In this document: piece by piece, positions 34,733 to 44,192 of the stretch
How positions within the stretch are numbered: position 1 is the first letter of the stretch
How the letters are laid out: every line of letters starts with the position of its first letter
NCBI GenBank assembly: GCA_048499435.1
Contig: JASNZW010000004.1
Span: forward strand, 310,001 to 374,000
Direction: 5' to 3'
Source: DAOTWC01 sp048499435
Lineage (GTDB): Bacteria > Chloroflexota > Anaerolineae > Aggregatilineales > Phototrophicaceae
DNA length: 64,000 nucleotides
Notes under the pieces: generated by a model
The model's database searches: none
What the model saw: only the letters and a program-made list of their open reading frames with translations
Told to the model about the DNA's origin: nothing
Program-made: the position numbers and the translations under genes

Positions 34733-37192
34733 ATGCCATACTGGATAACGGCCACGCTGGCGGCGACGCCGGCTTTTCTGTGGGTGTTCTTTGGGCTGGG
34801 GCTGCCCTGGGCGCTGGCCGCGCTGCCGCGCCAGCGGCGGCACGACTGGCCGGCGGCGCTGTGTCTGGCGTTCGCGTTTGGCCCGGCGCTGCTCACGGCG
34901 TGGATGCTGGCGCTGGGCACGCTGGGCGCGGCCCAGGGCGCGGCGCTGCTGCGCGCCGACACCGCGCTGGCGGGCACGGTCGCGCTGGCGGCGGCGGGCT
35001 GGTTTGTCGTGTGGCGGCGGCGGCCGGGCGCGCCGCGCCTGCCGTGTGCGCCGCTGGCCTGGGATGAGCGGCTGCTGCTGGCGCTGATCGCGGCGGCGCT
35101 GGTTGTGCGCTGGCTGGCGATCGCCTACTGGCCGTTCACTGCCTACGACGCGCTGTGGGTCTACGGCTATGAGGGGCGGCTGTACACGCTGCTGGGCTAC
35201 ATCCCGCAGAGCATCGGCTACTACCCGCAGTTCCTGCCGCTTCAGTTCGCTTATGGGCAGCTTCTGGCGGGCGGGGTTAACGACCACGCCGCCCGCGCCG
35301 GCCTGATCTTCCTGCACACCGGCGCGATCCTGGCGGCGTATACGCTGGGCGCGCGCCTGTTCAACCGGCGCGTGGGCCTGTACACGGCGGCGCTGTGGGC
35401 GCTGTACCAGCATGTCGGGGCGTGGGCGCGCTTTGGCGACCTGGAAATCCCGCTGACGTTTCTGTTCACGGCGGCGGCGGCCTTCTTCCTCAGCGCCTGG
35501 ACCGGGCGCGGCGACCGGCGGCGCGACGCGCTCATCGCCGGGCTGCTGCTGGGCATCGCGCTGTGGACCAAGCCAACGGCGGGGGCCTTCGTCTGGGGCG
35601 TGCTGCTGCTGACGGCGCTCGATCTCGCCCGCGCGCGCGGGCGCTGGGCGGCGTGGCGTCCGCGCCTGGAGGTGGCGCTGCTGACCGGGCTGGCGTGTCT
35701 GCCGCTGGGCGGCGTGTGGTATCTCCGCAACGCGCTGCTGGGCCACAACCCGGTTGATTTTCCGACCGGCTTCTGGCTGACACAGGCGGCGCGCAGCGGC
35801 GCAGAGTTCGGCTGGCCGCTGCTGGCGCTGCTGCTGTTCATGGCGTTCGCCTATTTTGGCCCGCTGCCCGCCCGCCCGCCGCGCCGGGGCGGGGCTGTCG
35901 GGCTGGCGCTGGTGCTGGCAGCGCTGCTGCCGTCGATCGCCACGCCGCAGCGCATGGGCGCTGTTGAGTGGGCGCTGCTGGCGGCAGGCGGATTCACGCT
36001 CTGCCGCGCGCTCGTCCGCTTCGACGGCTGGCCGGGGCCGGTGCGCGCCTGGGCGGCACGCGCTGGCTGGGCGCTGGCGCTGGCGCTGCCATATTTTGTG
36101 ACGTGGTTCTACTCGTACAGCTATCACTACCGGCTGTCGTTCACCATTGTGCCGCTGCTGATCGTGCCGTCGGCGGCGGTGATCGGCGGCTGGCTAAGCG
36201 CCAAACGGCTGGTGCGCTGGCCGGCGCTGCCCCGGCTGGCGTGGGGCGCGGCGCTGGTGGCGCTGGCGCTGCCGGGCATCGCCGCGCCGCTGTACGACGC
36301 TGGCGCGGGCTGGGACTGGCTGTGGACGGACAGCCTGCCCGACGACGACGCCCGCTACCGGTCGGGCAACGCCGCGCTGATGGCGGTGGTGGACGGCCTG
36401 CGCGCTTACGAGGCGGAACACGGCGCGCCGCCGGTGGTGGCCGCGCCGGGCGTGCTGCGGCTGCCGTTCTTCTTCCCGCTGGCGGACATCCGCGTGAACG
36501 ACGCGCCCACGCGCCTGAGCGCGCTGGACGGCGTGACCTATTTTGTGGACAGCGCGCCGGAGGGCACAGGGGCCTACGACGGCGTTCCGCCGCTGACCAA
36601 CCAGGTGCTAAGCGCGCTGGCGCGCGGCCAGACGACCGTGCCCAACGTCGCGCGGCGGGCGTGGTGGCATGACGACGGCATTTTCCGCTACGAGGTCTAC
36701 GAGCTGCACCCAGAGCGCCGCTTTGAGGAACCGGCGGCGATTCACGACCCGGCGGAGCCGGTGGTCTTTGGCGACACGTTCCGCTTCCGGGGGCACAGCA
36801 TCGGCGCGGATACATTCTGGCCGGGCCGCCCGGTGTACCTCCAGCTTTATTGGGAGACGCTGAAAGCCACCGACCGCGACTACACGCTGTTCATTCACCT
36901 GCGCGACGCCGACGGCGGCGTGCGCGCCACCTGGGACGGCCCGGTGACCAGCAGCGGCGACGGACGCTACTATTCGACGCTGGTGTGGGAGCCAGGCGAG
37001 TTCGTTGTGGATGAGCGCCTGCTGCGGCTGGCCGCCGGCGCGGCGCCGCCCGGCACGGGCTATACGATTGTGGTCGGCTTCTACGACCTGGCGACCAGCG
37101 AGCGCCTGCCGGTCACGGTGGGGGGTGTGCCCGCCGGCGACGGCTTCACGCTGAACGAACAGGTGAAAGTGCTGGCGCAGCCGCCCGGTTAG
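34733..37192 (+). CDS. GT39-like polytopic membrane glycosyltransferase with C-terminal beta domain
   Basis: 819 residues. The first about 520 carry roughly 11-13 TM helices with a YWPFTAYDALWVYGYEG loop after the early TMs, as in lipid-linked-sugar-dependent (GT39/PMT-like) transferases. The last about 150 residues (VVFGDTFRFRGHSIG, FIHLRDADGGVRA, GYTIVVGFYDLAT) form a soluble beta-sandwich-like domain probably outside the membrane. It shares the YWPF..DAL loop with the truncated gene at 62595, so the two are probable paralogues. Acceptor and donor are unknown. Confidence 0.72.
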   Translation: MPYWITATLAATPAFLWVFFGLGLPWALAALPRQRRHDWPAALCLAFAFGPALLTAWMLALGTLGAAQGAALLRADTALAGTVALAAAGWFVVWRRRPGAPRLPCAPLAWDERLLLALIAAALVVRWLAIAYWPFTAYDALWVYGYEGRLYTLLGYIPQSIGYYPQFLPLQFAYGQLLAGGVNDHAARAGLIFLHTGAILAAYTLGARLFNRRVGLYTAALWALYQHVGAWARFGDLEIPLTFLFTAAAAFFLSAWTGRGDRRRDALIAGLLLGIALWTKPTAGAFVWGVLLLTALDLARARGRWAAWRPRLEVALLTGLACLPLGGVWYLRNALLGHNPVDFPTGFWLTQAARSGAEFGWPLLALLLFMAFAYFGPLPARPPRRGGAVGLALVLAALLPSIATPQRMGAVEWALLAAGGFTLCRALVRFDGWPGPVRAWAARAGWALALALPYFVTWFYSYSYHYRLSFTIVPLLIVPSAAVIGGWLSAKRLVRWPALPRLAWGAALVALALPGIAAPLYDAGAGWDWLWTDSLPDDDARYRSGNAALMAVVDGLRAYEAEHGAPPVVAAPGVLRLPFFFPLADIRVNDAPTRLSALDGVTYFVDSAPEGTGAYDGVPPLTNQVLSALARGQTTVPNVARRAWWHDDGIFRYEVYELHPERRFEEPAAIHDPAEPVVFGDTFRFRGHSIGADTFWPGRPVYLQLYWETLKATDRDYTLFIHLRDADGGVRATWDGPVTSSGDGRYYSTLVWEPGEFVVDERLLRLAAGAAPPGTGYTIVVGFYDLATSERLPVTVGGVPAGDGFTLNEQVKVLAQPPG

Positions 37193-37208
37193 CCGTCCGC
37201 GCGGACGG
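37193..37208 (+). terminator. Palindrome after the GT39-like gene
   Basis: Perfect 16-bp palindrome CCGTCCGCGCGGACGG starting right after the stop codon. There is no T tract, so it is at best a hairpin that stabilises or ends the transcript. Confidence 0.3.
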
Positions 37209-37390
37209 CGGGCGCGGTTGTCAGGGTTTGTAATGGCCGATTAGCATTCCGTGAATCGTGCTGGATATTGCCAGCGAAGCGAGTAAAATGCGGGCGGTAA
37301 AGACGTTTCACTGCGCTGCCCGCGAACGCGGCGCGCTTAGACGCGCTTTACAGATGCAGTCTCTACTTTAACACGCAGAAGGGATTCTCA

Positions 37391-37879
37391 ATGACAGCTA
37401 TTACCGTCTGGAAGTTCAACTCGGCCACCGGCGCTGGCGAAGCCCTGGAGAAACTGATCACGCTGCAAAAACAGCAGGTCATCCAGCTTATTGACGCGGC
37501 GGTGGTTGAGTGGCCAGCGGGCAAGAACAAGCCCAAGACGCGCCAGGCCGTCAATCTCGCCGGCGCGGGCGCGCTCAGCGGCGCTTTCTGGGGCATGCTG
37601 TTCGGCCTCATTTTTCTGATTCCGCTGTTCGGCATGGCCGTCGGCGCGGCGATGGGCGCTCTGTCGGGCCTGTTCACCGATTACGGCATCAACGACGACT
37701 TCATCAAGGCGGTGCGCGCCGAAGTCACAGAGGGGACGTCCGCCCTGTTCCTGCTCACCGGCGACGTGACGATTGACAAGGTTGAGGATGCGCTGAAGGG
37801 CCAGATGGGATCGCTGCTGCGCTCTAACCTGAGCAACGAGCAGGAAGCGCGCCTGCGCGAGCGTTTCGGCGAAGAGTAA
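37391..37879 (+). CDS. DUF1269-family membrane protein
   Basis: 162 residues. The sequence ITVWKFNSATGAGEALEKL, DAAVVEW, the glycine-rich hydrophobic hairpin (about 58-92, GAGALSGAFWGMLFGLIF) and YGINDDFIKAV match the DUF1269 family. The function of this family is unknown; members are often stress- or oxygen-associated. A hairpin terminator follows. Confidence 0.82.
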   Translation: MTAITVWKFNSATGAGEALEKLITLQKQQVIQLIDAAVVEWPAGKNKPKTRQAVNLAGAGALSGAFWGMLFGLIFLIPLFGMAVGAAMGALSGLFTDYGINDDFIKAVRAEVTEGTSALFLLTGDVTIDKVEDALKGQMGSLLRSNLSNEQEARLRERFGEE

Positions 37880-37901
37880 AAAACGCGGCATTCAGACAGC
37901 G

Positions 37902-37940
37902 AAGCGGCGGCGGCCTCCGGGTCACCGCCGCTTTGTTGTT
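37902..37940 (+). terminator. Terminator of the DUF1269 gene
   Basis: Nine-base arms AAGCGGCGG (37902-37910) and CCGCCGCTT (37925-37933) followed by TGTTGTTT. Confidence 0.65.
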
Positions 37941-38011
37941 TAATGCGCCTGGGGCGCGGCTGCCGCTGGCCGCCGCAGTCCAAGTGGCTGTTGGCTGGCC
38001 GTGAAATTGGG

Positions 38012-38017
38012 TACAAT
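38012..38017 (+). promoter_or_regulatory. -10-like box of the second S9 peptidase
   Basis: TACAAT 49 bp before the ATG at 38067, with TTGGCT at 37991-37996 as a poorly spaced -35 candidate. Confidence 0.3.
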
Positions 38018-38066
38018 CGCGCGCCGTGGCCACTCTGCGCTGCATTTCCCAGAACGGAGACTATCC

Positions 38067-40040
38067 ATGAGCAGTCCTGCACCCCTGCGCCCTATCGAAC
38101 CGGCTGATCTGTTTCGCTTGCAGTTTATTACGGCGGGCGTCCTCTCGCCGGATGGCGCCCACGCGGCTTACGCTGTCTCGCACGTGGACGCCGAAGAAGA
38201 GAAGGAATACAGCGCTATCTGGCTGCTGACGCTGGCGACCGGCGCGGCGCGCCAGCTCACCAGCGGCACAGCGGCTGACGCCAGCCCGGCCTGGTCGCCG
38301 GACGGCAAAACGATCGCCTTTGTGTCTAGCCGGCAGGAAAAGGCGCAGATTTATCTGATTCCGGTGGACGGCGGCGAGGCCCGGCAGCTCACGCATTTCA
38401 AGCAGGGCGTGGGCGGCAAACCGGTCTGGTCGCCGGATGGCCAGCACATCGCCTTTACCGCAGTGGCGGCGGAAGAAGCGCGACCGCCGGATAAGCCGTA
38501 CCGCGTCAGCCGCTACATCTACCGCTTCAACGAGCTTGAATACCTGGACGACGTGGTGCAGGACATTTACGTTATGCCGGCTGCCGGGGGCGAGGCGCGC
38601 CGCGTCACGCACGACCGCTGGATGAACGGCACGCCGCAGTGGTCGCCGGACGGCAAAAACCTGCTCTATCTGGCGTCTATGGGGCCGGACGAGCCGAAGG
38701 CGTTCAAGCCGCACGCGCGCATCGTCAGCCTGGTGGACAACTCTGTGCGCGACCTGACCGGCGCCTGGGGCGATGTCTACGCCGTGTCCTGGCTGCCCGA
38801 CGGCGAGCACGTCGTGCTGATCGGCCTGCCCGCCGGCCTGCCGATTGGCTCGAAGTCCGATCTGTGGGTGCTGCCGATCAGCGGCGGCCAGCCGGAATGC
38901 CGCACCGCCGGCCTGAAGTTCGGCGTCAACGGCGGCCTGGAACCCGACATGCCCATGTTCAGCTACCTCACGCACGTGCCGCTTTCAAAGGACGGGCGGA
39001 CGGCCTATACCGGCGTGCAGATCGGCGGCACGGAGCAGATTTACGCGGTCGCGCTGGCCGGCGCGGAGGATGTCAGGCCGCTGCTGACCGGCGACCGCGC
39101 CTGCATGCTCCAGGACGTGAGTGCCGACCACATCCTGTACATCGTCAGCACCATGCACACGCCGACTGACCTGTACGTTGCCGATCTCGACGGCGGGAAC
39201 GAGCGCCGCCTCACGACGCTGAACAGCGATCTGCTGGCGCAGTTTGAGCTGCCCAGCGTGGAGCGCCTGCTGTTCCCCGGCGTGGACGGCGTAGAGGTTG
39301 AAGGGTGGCTTATGACGCCGCGCCAGGGCTACGCGCCGTACCCCACTGTGCTGCTCATTCACGGCGGCCCGCACGGGGCCTGGGGCCATGTGTTCCACTT
39401 CGACGCCCTCATGCTGTGCGGAGCGGGTTACGCGGTGCTGCGCGTCAATCACCGGGCGTCCACCGGCTACGGCAATGAGTTCTCAACGGCGATCAAAGGC
39501 GATTGGGGCAACCTGGATTACAACGACCTGATGGCCGGGGTGGATTACGCGATTGCGAAAGGGCTGGTGGACGCCGACCGGCTGGGCGTCACCGGCCTGT
39601 CGGGCGGCGGCAACCTGTCGTGCTGGATTGTGGGGCAGACGAACCGCTTTAAGGCGGCGGTGCCGCAGAACCCCGTAACCAACTTCGTGAGCTTCTACGG
39701 GGTGAGCGATATCGGCGTGTGGTTCGCCGTTGAGCAGATGGGCGGCCACCCGCACGAAATCCCGGAGGTGTACGCTAAATGCTCGCCGATCACCTACGCG
39801 CACCGCTGCACAACCCCGACGCTGCTGATTCAAAGCGAGCACGACTGGCGCTGCCCGCCGGAGCAGTCAGAGCAGTTTTACACAGTGCTGAAGGCTAACG
39901 GCTGCACCGTCGAGATGGTGCGGCTGCCCAACGCAGCCCACGCGGCGGCCATCGCTGGCGCGCCGGTCAACCGCCGCGTGCACAATGAGGCGCTGCTGGA
40001 GTGGATGGACCGCTATGTATTGGGCAAAACTGCCCATTAG
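38067..40040 (+). CDS. S9-family serine peptidase (acylaminoacyl-peptidase-like)
   Basis: 657 residues. An N-terminal beta-propeller with repeated SPDGKTIAF, SPDGQHIAF and SPDGKNLLY blades (about 20-390) is followed by an alpha/beta-hydrolase domain (about 400-657). The nucleophile is S512 in GLSGGGN, an unusual GxSGGG in place of the GGSYGG of the first S9 protein; the catalytic Asp (SEHDWRCP) and His (PNAAHAA) are in place. ATG 38067 follows ACGGAGA. No signal peptide. It probably degrades short peptides, which is suggestive beside a peptide-type ABC transporter. Confidence 0.9.
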   Translation: MSSPAPLRPIEPADLFRLQFITAGVLSPDGAHAAYAVSHVDAEEEKEYSAIWLLTLATGAARQLTSGTAADASPAWSPDGKTIAFVSSRQEKAQIYLIPVDGGEARQLTHFKQGVGGKPVWSPDGQHIAFTAVAAEEARPPDKPYRVSRYIYRFNELEYLDDVVQDIYVMPAAGGEARRVTHDRWMNGTPQWSPDGKNLLYLASMGPDEPKAFKPHARIVSLVDNSVRDLTGAWGDVYAVSWLPDGEHVVLIGLPAGLPIGSKSDLWVLPISGGQPECRTAGLKFGVNGGLEPDMPMFSYLTHVPLSKDGRTAYTGVQIGGTEQIYAVALAGAEDVRPLLTGDRACMLQDVSADHILYIVSTMHTPTDLYVADLDGGNERRLTTLNSDLLAQFELPSVERLLFPGVDGVEVEGWLMTPRQGYAPYPTVLLIHGGPHGAWGHVFHFDALMLCGAGYAVLRVNHRASTGYGNEFSTAIKGDWGNLDYNDLMAGVDYAIAKGLVDADRLGVTGLSGGGNLSCWIVGQTNRFKAAVPQNPVTNFVSFYGVSDIGVWFAVEQMGGHPHEIPEVYAKCSPITYAHRCTTPTLLIQSEHDWRCPPEQSEQFYTVLKANGCTVEMVRLPNAAHAAAIAGAPVNRRVHNEALLEWMDRYVLGKTAH

Positions 40041-40164
40041 CGGCGCGCAGATTAGTGCAGTTAGCGCGGGCAAAGCCGTCCAAAATGCGTTAGATTCTAC
40101 GGTGCGGCTTTTGCTGCGCGTTGTGGCAGCAGTACAGGCGATTTTACCTATAAGGAGATCAGGT

Positions 40165-41823
40165 ATGAAACGAGCTTTGCTTTTAGTAGGCCTGCTGATA
40201 CTGACCGTCTCGGTCGTGTCGGCGCAGTCCAGCCCGGACACCCTCATCTGGTCGCTGACCGGCGGCGATATTTCCACGCTTAACCCGGTTCTGACGACCG
40301 ACGGCAATTCAGGCACCGTCTCGGCGGTGATTTTTGAGGGCCTGTTCAACGCTGACCCGAACACGGGCCTGCCCGTCCCGGCGCTGGCGACGTGGGAAAT
40401 CTCTGAGGACGGCCTGCAGTACACCTTTACGCTGAAGGAAGGCGTCGTCTGGAGCGACGGCACGCCGATCACGTCGGCGGACGTCAAGTTTACCTACGAC
40501 GCTGTGATGTCCGACGTCGTCGAGTCGCCGCGCAAGGCCGATATGTCCGCCATCAGCAGCCTGGAGATCGTGGACGACCGGACGTTCGTGGTGACGCTGG
40601 CCGGGCCGAACTGCACGGTCTGGGGCAGCGCGTTCGGTTCGCTGGTTCCGCTGCCGGCGTCCAAGTACGCTGCGGACTTCAGCGACTTCATGACCAGCGA
40701 TTTCAACACCGCGCCGGATGTCGCCAGCGGCCCGTACATGTTCGCTGAGCGCAGCGCGGGTGAATTCGTCCGCACGGCGGCCAACCCCACCTATCACCGG
40801 GGCGAACCCAAAATTCCGTACCTGCTGTTCCGCATTGTGGCGGACCCGGCCACGCTGAACCAGGCGCTCCAGACGGGCACGGTTGACTACGCCTTCATGT
40901 ACCCTGACCAACTGGAACAACTGCCGCAGGCTGAGACATTCAGCACGTTCCTGTTCCCCAACAACAACGCGCCGATCGTGGTCATGAACTACCAGGACTC
41001 CGAAAACCCGCAGGCAGCCTATGACGCGGACGGCAACCTGGTTGAGCTGACGCCGAACAAGTTCTTCAGCGATGTCCGCGTGCGGCAGGCGGTGGCGATG
41101 GGCTATGACAAAGCCGCGCTGGCGCTGACGATGGGCGAGGACGCGGGCAGCGTGCAGCTCACCGGCCCGGTTACGCCGGCGTTCTACGCCGCCTACGACA
41201 TGTCATCCATTGAACCCTGGCCGTATGACCCTGAGGCGGCTGCCGCGCTGCTGGACGAGGCCGGCTGGGTGGACTCTGACGGTGACGGCGTTCGCGACAA
41301 GGACGGCGTGAAGTTTGAAGTTGACCTGGTTTACAGCCCGCTGGTTGACCTGTGGACCAACATCGCCACGGTGATGCAGGACCAGCTCGGCCAGATCGGC
41401 ATTCAGGTTAACGTCAGCACGATGGAGTGGAGCGCCTATCTGTCAGAGGTGCTGCTGCCCTACAAGTATGACCTGACGGTTGTGGGTTTTGGCGGCGGCA
41501 CGCAGATTGACGGCATCGCCTACAATCTGCTCAACAGCCAGAACGTTGTCCCCAACTCCGGCTTCAACCTGGCCGGCTATGTGAACCCGGAAATGGACGC
41601 GCTGCTGGAGCAGGCGCGCACGCTGCCGGGCTGTGACGTGGCCGCCCGCGCCGACCTGTACCGGCAGGTGCAGCAGATCGCGCGCGACGACGTGTCCTAT
41701 GACTGGACGGTCAGCACGACGGCGGTCAACGTGTTCAACCCACGCATCACCAACCTGAGCTACGGCCAGTGGGACGGCGGCGGGGTGGGTTACACCGTTA
41801 TCGAGTGGGGCCTGGGCGAGTAG
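40165..41823 (+). CDS. ABC transporter substrate-binding protein, family 5 (peptide/nickel type)
   Basis: 552 residues with a Sec signal peptide (KR, hydrophobic core, cleavage after VVSA near residue 20) but no lipobox cysteine. The SBP_bac_5 fold is shown by STLNPVLTTDGNS, GLVPVPALATWEISEDGLQYTFTL-like sequence (quoted in part), LKEGVVWSDGTPITSADVKFTYD and DVRVRQAVAMGYDK. A DSDGDGVRD loop (calcium-binding type) lies about residue 370. ATG 40165 has AAGGAGA. It probably binds oligopeptides; the matching permeases are convergent on the other strand. Confidence 0.93.
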   Translation: MKRALLLVGLLILTVSVVSAQSSPDTLIWSLTGGDISTLNPVLTTDGNSGTVSAVIFEGLFNADPNTGLPVPALATWEISEDGLQYTFTLKEGVVWSDGTPITSADVKFTYDAVMSDVVESPRKADMSAISSLEIVDDRTFVVTLAGPNCTVWGSAFGSLVPLPASKYAADFSDFMTSDFNTAPDVASGPYMFAERSAGEFVRTAANPTYHRGEPKIPYLLFRIVADPATLNQALQTGTVDYAFMYPDQLEQLPQAETFSTFLFPNNNAPIVVMNYQDSENPQAAYDADGNLVELTPNKFFSDVRVRQAVAMGYDKAALALTMGEDAGSVQLTGPVTPAFYAAYDMSSIEPWPYDPEAAAALLDEAGWVDSDGDGVRDKDGVKFEVDLVYSPLVDLWTNIATVMQDQLGQIGIQVNVSTMEWSAYLSEVLLPYKYDLTVVGFGGGTQIDGIAYNLLNSQNVVPNSGFNLAGYVNPEMDALLEQARTLPGCDVAARADLYRQVQQIARDDVSYDWTVSTTAVNVFNPRITNLSYGQWDGGGVGYTVIEWGLGE

Positions 41824-41838
41824 TAGTTCGCGCAGGCA

Positions 41839-41873
41839 GCCGGGGCGGCCACATGGCCGCCCCGGCTTTTTTT
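41839..41873 (+). terminator. Strong intrinsic terminator of the binding-protein gene
   Basis: GCCGGGGCGGCCA / GGCCGCCCCGGC stem with a short CAT-type loop, then TTTTTTTA. It lies 16 bp after the stop and directly abuts the end of the convergent permease gene. Confidence 0.9.
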
Positions 41874-42810
41874 ATCTGCGGCGGCTGGTGCGCGGGTCGA
41901 GCGCGTCGCGCAGGCCGTCGCCGAGAATGAAGAAGCACAGCACCGTGACGGCGATCATGATGCCCGGCCAGACCACCAGGTGCGTGCCGGTGTTGAAGTA
42001 CTGCCGCGCGGCGGTGAGCATGTTGCCCCAGGATGGCGTGGGCGGGCGCACGCCCAGCCCCAGGTAGCTGAGGCCGGATTCGATCAGGATGAGGCTGCCC
42101 GCGTCCACCGTCAGCGAGATGATAACCAGCGACAGCAGGTTGGGCATGAAGTGATGCTGGAGCAGGCGGCGCGAAGGCGCGCCCAGCGCGCGGGCCGCCA
42201 GCACGAACTCGCGCTCTTTGAGCGCCAGCGTTTCGCCGCGCACCAGCCGCGCTGTGCCCACCCAGCCCAGCAGGCCCAGCAGGATGATCAGCACAGCGGG
42301 CGAGGGTGAGAAAATCACCGAGACCAGAATTAGCAGGAAGATGCTGGGGATGGACGACAGCGTGCTGATAAACCAGTTCACGGAGTCGTCAAAGCGGCCC
42401 CCGTAGTACCCGGCCAGCATCCCGATCACCATGCCGATGGTGATTGACATGATGCTGGCGCCGTAGGCCACGCCCAGCGAGACGCGCCCGCCATACAGCA
42501 GGCGCACCAGTTGGTCGCGCCCTAGCTGGTCGGTGCCGAGGATGTTGTTGCCATAGCCGGGCGGCCGGTAGCGGTTGGCGATGTCGGTGCGCTCAGAGTT
42601 AACGCCCAGCGTTTGTTCCAGCAGCGGCGGCCCGAAGATGCAGGCCAGCGTCAGCAGGATAAGGATGATCAGCGTCGCCATCGTGAGCTTGTCGCGCCGC
42701 ATATGGCGCGCGGCCTCGGCCCACAGCGAGCGCGACCGATACTCGGTGTGGTTAAGCGTGGCGACCTGGGCGCGCGGTAATGAGCTGTCTGTCTCGATGT
42801 TGGCGGCCAT
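41872..42810 (-). CDS. ABC transporter permease, OppC/DppC type
   Basis: 312 residues. It has an N-terminal OppC_N-like segment (RRDKLTMATLIILILLTLACIFGP), six TM helices and the EAA-like loop ARALGAPSRRLLQHHFMPNL that docks the ATPase. The GTDQLGRDQLVRLLYGGRVSL motif is typical of DppC. It lies 12 bp downstream of the DppB-type gene and forms the membrane channel with it. Confidence 0.92.
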   Translation of the reverse strand: MAANIETDSSLPRAQVATLNHTEYRSRSLWAEAARHMRRDKLTMATLIILILLTLACIFGPPLLEQTLGVNSERTDIANRYRPPGYGNNILGTDQLGRDQLVRLLYGGRVSLGVAYGASIMSITIGMVIGMLAGYYGGRFDDSVNWFISTLSSIPSIFLLILVSVIFSPSPAVLIILLGLLGWVGTARLVRGETLALKEREFVLAARALGAPSRRLLQHHFMPNLLSLVIISLTVDAGSLILIESGLSYLGLGVRPPTPSWGNMLTAARQYFNTGTHLVVWPGIMIAVTVLCFFILGDGLRDALDPRTSRRR

Positions 42811-42822
42811 TGTGTATCCTTA

Positions 42823-43848
42823 CTAAAGGCGAATGCGCGGATCAACCAGGCTGTAGGCGATATCGGTGAACAGCAGACCTATGATGTACATCACGCCGCT
42901 GACAAGCACAGTTCCCATAATGAGCGGGTAATCGCGCTGCGAAACGGCGTCAATCGTGAGCCGCCCCAGGCCGGGCCAGCTAAACACCTGCTCGATAATC
43001 ACCGCGCCGCTGAGCAGGAAGGCGATTGAGCCGCCGAGCAGCGTGACGATCGGCAGCAGCGCGTTGCGGATGATGTGCCGCCGGTAGACAGGGATGTTTC
43101 CCAGCCCTTTGGCGTGGGCTGTGCGCACGTAATCCTGCCCCATCACTTCGAGCACCTGCTGCCGCGTGTAGCGCGAGATAACCGCCACAATGCCCAGCGC
43201 CAGCACCGTCACCGGCATAATCATATAGGGCAGGGAGTCCAGCAGGCGGTATTCGTCGGCGGGCCGGGTGATGTCGCGCATGCCGGCCATCGGCAGCCAG
43301 GCCAAGTTCACGCTGAAAATAATGATGAGAATCAACCCCAGCCAGAAGGCGGGGATGGCGCTGCCGACCACTGAGAGGATGCGCGCCAGTTGGTCAAACC
43401 AGGAACCGTGATAGATGGCCGCCAGCAGGCCGACAATGACGCCGACCGCGTAGCCGATGGTGATCGCCGGCACGGCCAGCAGCAGCGTCGCCGGGATGCG
43501 CTCGATGATGACCTCGCTGACCGGGCGCTTGAGCGCGATTGACTTGCCCAGGTCGCCGCGCAGAATGCCCTTGCGCGTGCCCTGAACGTCGCCCACGCCG
43601 TCGCCGTCCACGTCGATCTGCGTCCAGTCGTTGCCGATCAGCCAGTAGATGTACTGGACGAGCGCCGGCTGGTCCAGGCCGAGCTGCCGGCGCAGGATGG
43701 CGGTTGCTTCAGCGGTGGAATTAGGGTTGAACGTGATGGCGGTGATGGGGTCGCCGGGCGTGGCCTGCATGAGCAGGAACGAGAGCACGGTGATGCCGAA
43801 CAGCGTGGGGATAGCCTGCAGCAGGCGGCGTATCAGAAAGCGGTTCAT
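42823..43848 (-). CDS. ABC transporter permease, OppB/DppB type
   Basis: 341 residues, starting MNRFLIRRLLQAIPTLFGITVLSF as in DppB proteins. The chosen ATG has AGGAG about 11 bp upstream; the longer upstream frame is arginine-rich and implausible. The first periplasmic loop contains an inserted DVDGDGVGD stretch, an EF-hand/thrombospondin-type calcium motif not found in the E. coli homologue, before GILRGDLGKSI. The EAA loop RTAHAKGLGNIPVYRRHI is intact. No OppD/OppF ATPase genes lie in the window. Confidence 0.92.
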   Translation of the reverse strand: MNRFLIRRLLQAIPTLFGITVLSFLLMQATPGDPITAITFNPNSTAEATAILRRQLGLDQPALVQYIYWLIGNDWTQIDVDGDGVGDVQGTRKGILRGDLGKSIALKRPVSEVIIERIPATLLLAVPAITIGYAVGVIVGLLAAIYHGSWFDQLARILSVVGSAIPAFWLGLILIIIFSVNLAWLPMAGMRDITRPADEYRLLDSLPYMIMPVTVLALGIVAVISRYTRQQVLEVMGQDYVRTAHAKGLGNIPVYRRHIIRNALLPIVTLLGGSIAFLLSGAVIIEQVFSWPGLGRLTIDAVSQRDYPLIMGTVLVSGVMYIIGLLFTDIAYSLVDPRIRL

Positions 43849-44192
43849 GGCGGCGTTCACTCCTGCGCCTGGCTGCTGTGTGGGGGCTGGCCCGCGTGCG
43901 GCACACGCGCAGCGCTCGACAGCCATCAGCCAGGGTCGTAATAGTGGCGGAGATCATAACCTTTTCGCCGCAGCGTGTAAAGTAAATCGGGCCGGGCCGC
44001 CCGGCCCGCGCCAGGGAACGGCCCGTTCATCAAGGCAGCCGCTTTAATCCGCAAATTTCTTAAGGATATGTTAAGTAACTCCGTGTTGTATTTAACATAG
44101 ATTTAACTTATGCTTAAAGTCTTCCATTTTCCGCCGTCGTGCTGCCGGTCAAGGCGTGTTTAGCGGACAAAGCGACCTCACCAGGAGGCATT
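43849..44192. other. Divergent intergenic region before the H+-ATPase
   Basis: A 344-bp non-coding stretch between the permease operon and the P-type ATPase. The left half is GC-rich and without clear structure. The right half is conspicuously AT-rich and holds the phased TTAA array at 44060-44117. Confidence 0.6.
44060..44117. promoter_or_regulatory. Helically phased TTAA direct repeats
   Basis: TTAA cores at 44060, 44071, 44092, 44103 and 44114 have spacings of 11, 21, 11 and 11 bp, within CTTAAG, GTTAAG, TTTAAC, TTTAAC and CTTAAA. Eleven-bp direct repeats are the binding pattern of OmpR/PhoB-family response regulators (PhoB/PhoP/KdpE); the Bacillus PhoP box TTAACA is particularly similar. 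The array ends 75 bp before the ATPase ATG. Confidence 0.5.

Noticed and set aside
37193..37390. Small RNA or riboswitch before the DUF1269 gene
   Set aside because: Only a 16-bp palindrome next to the preceding stop is visible; no recognisable conserved aptamer core.
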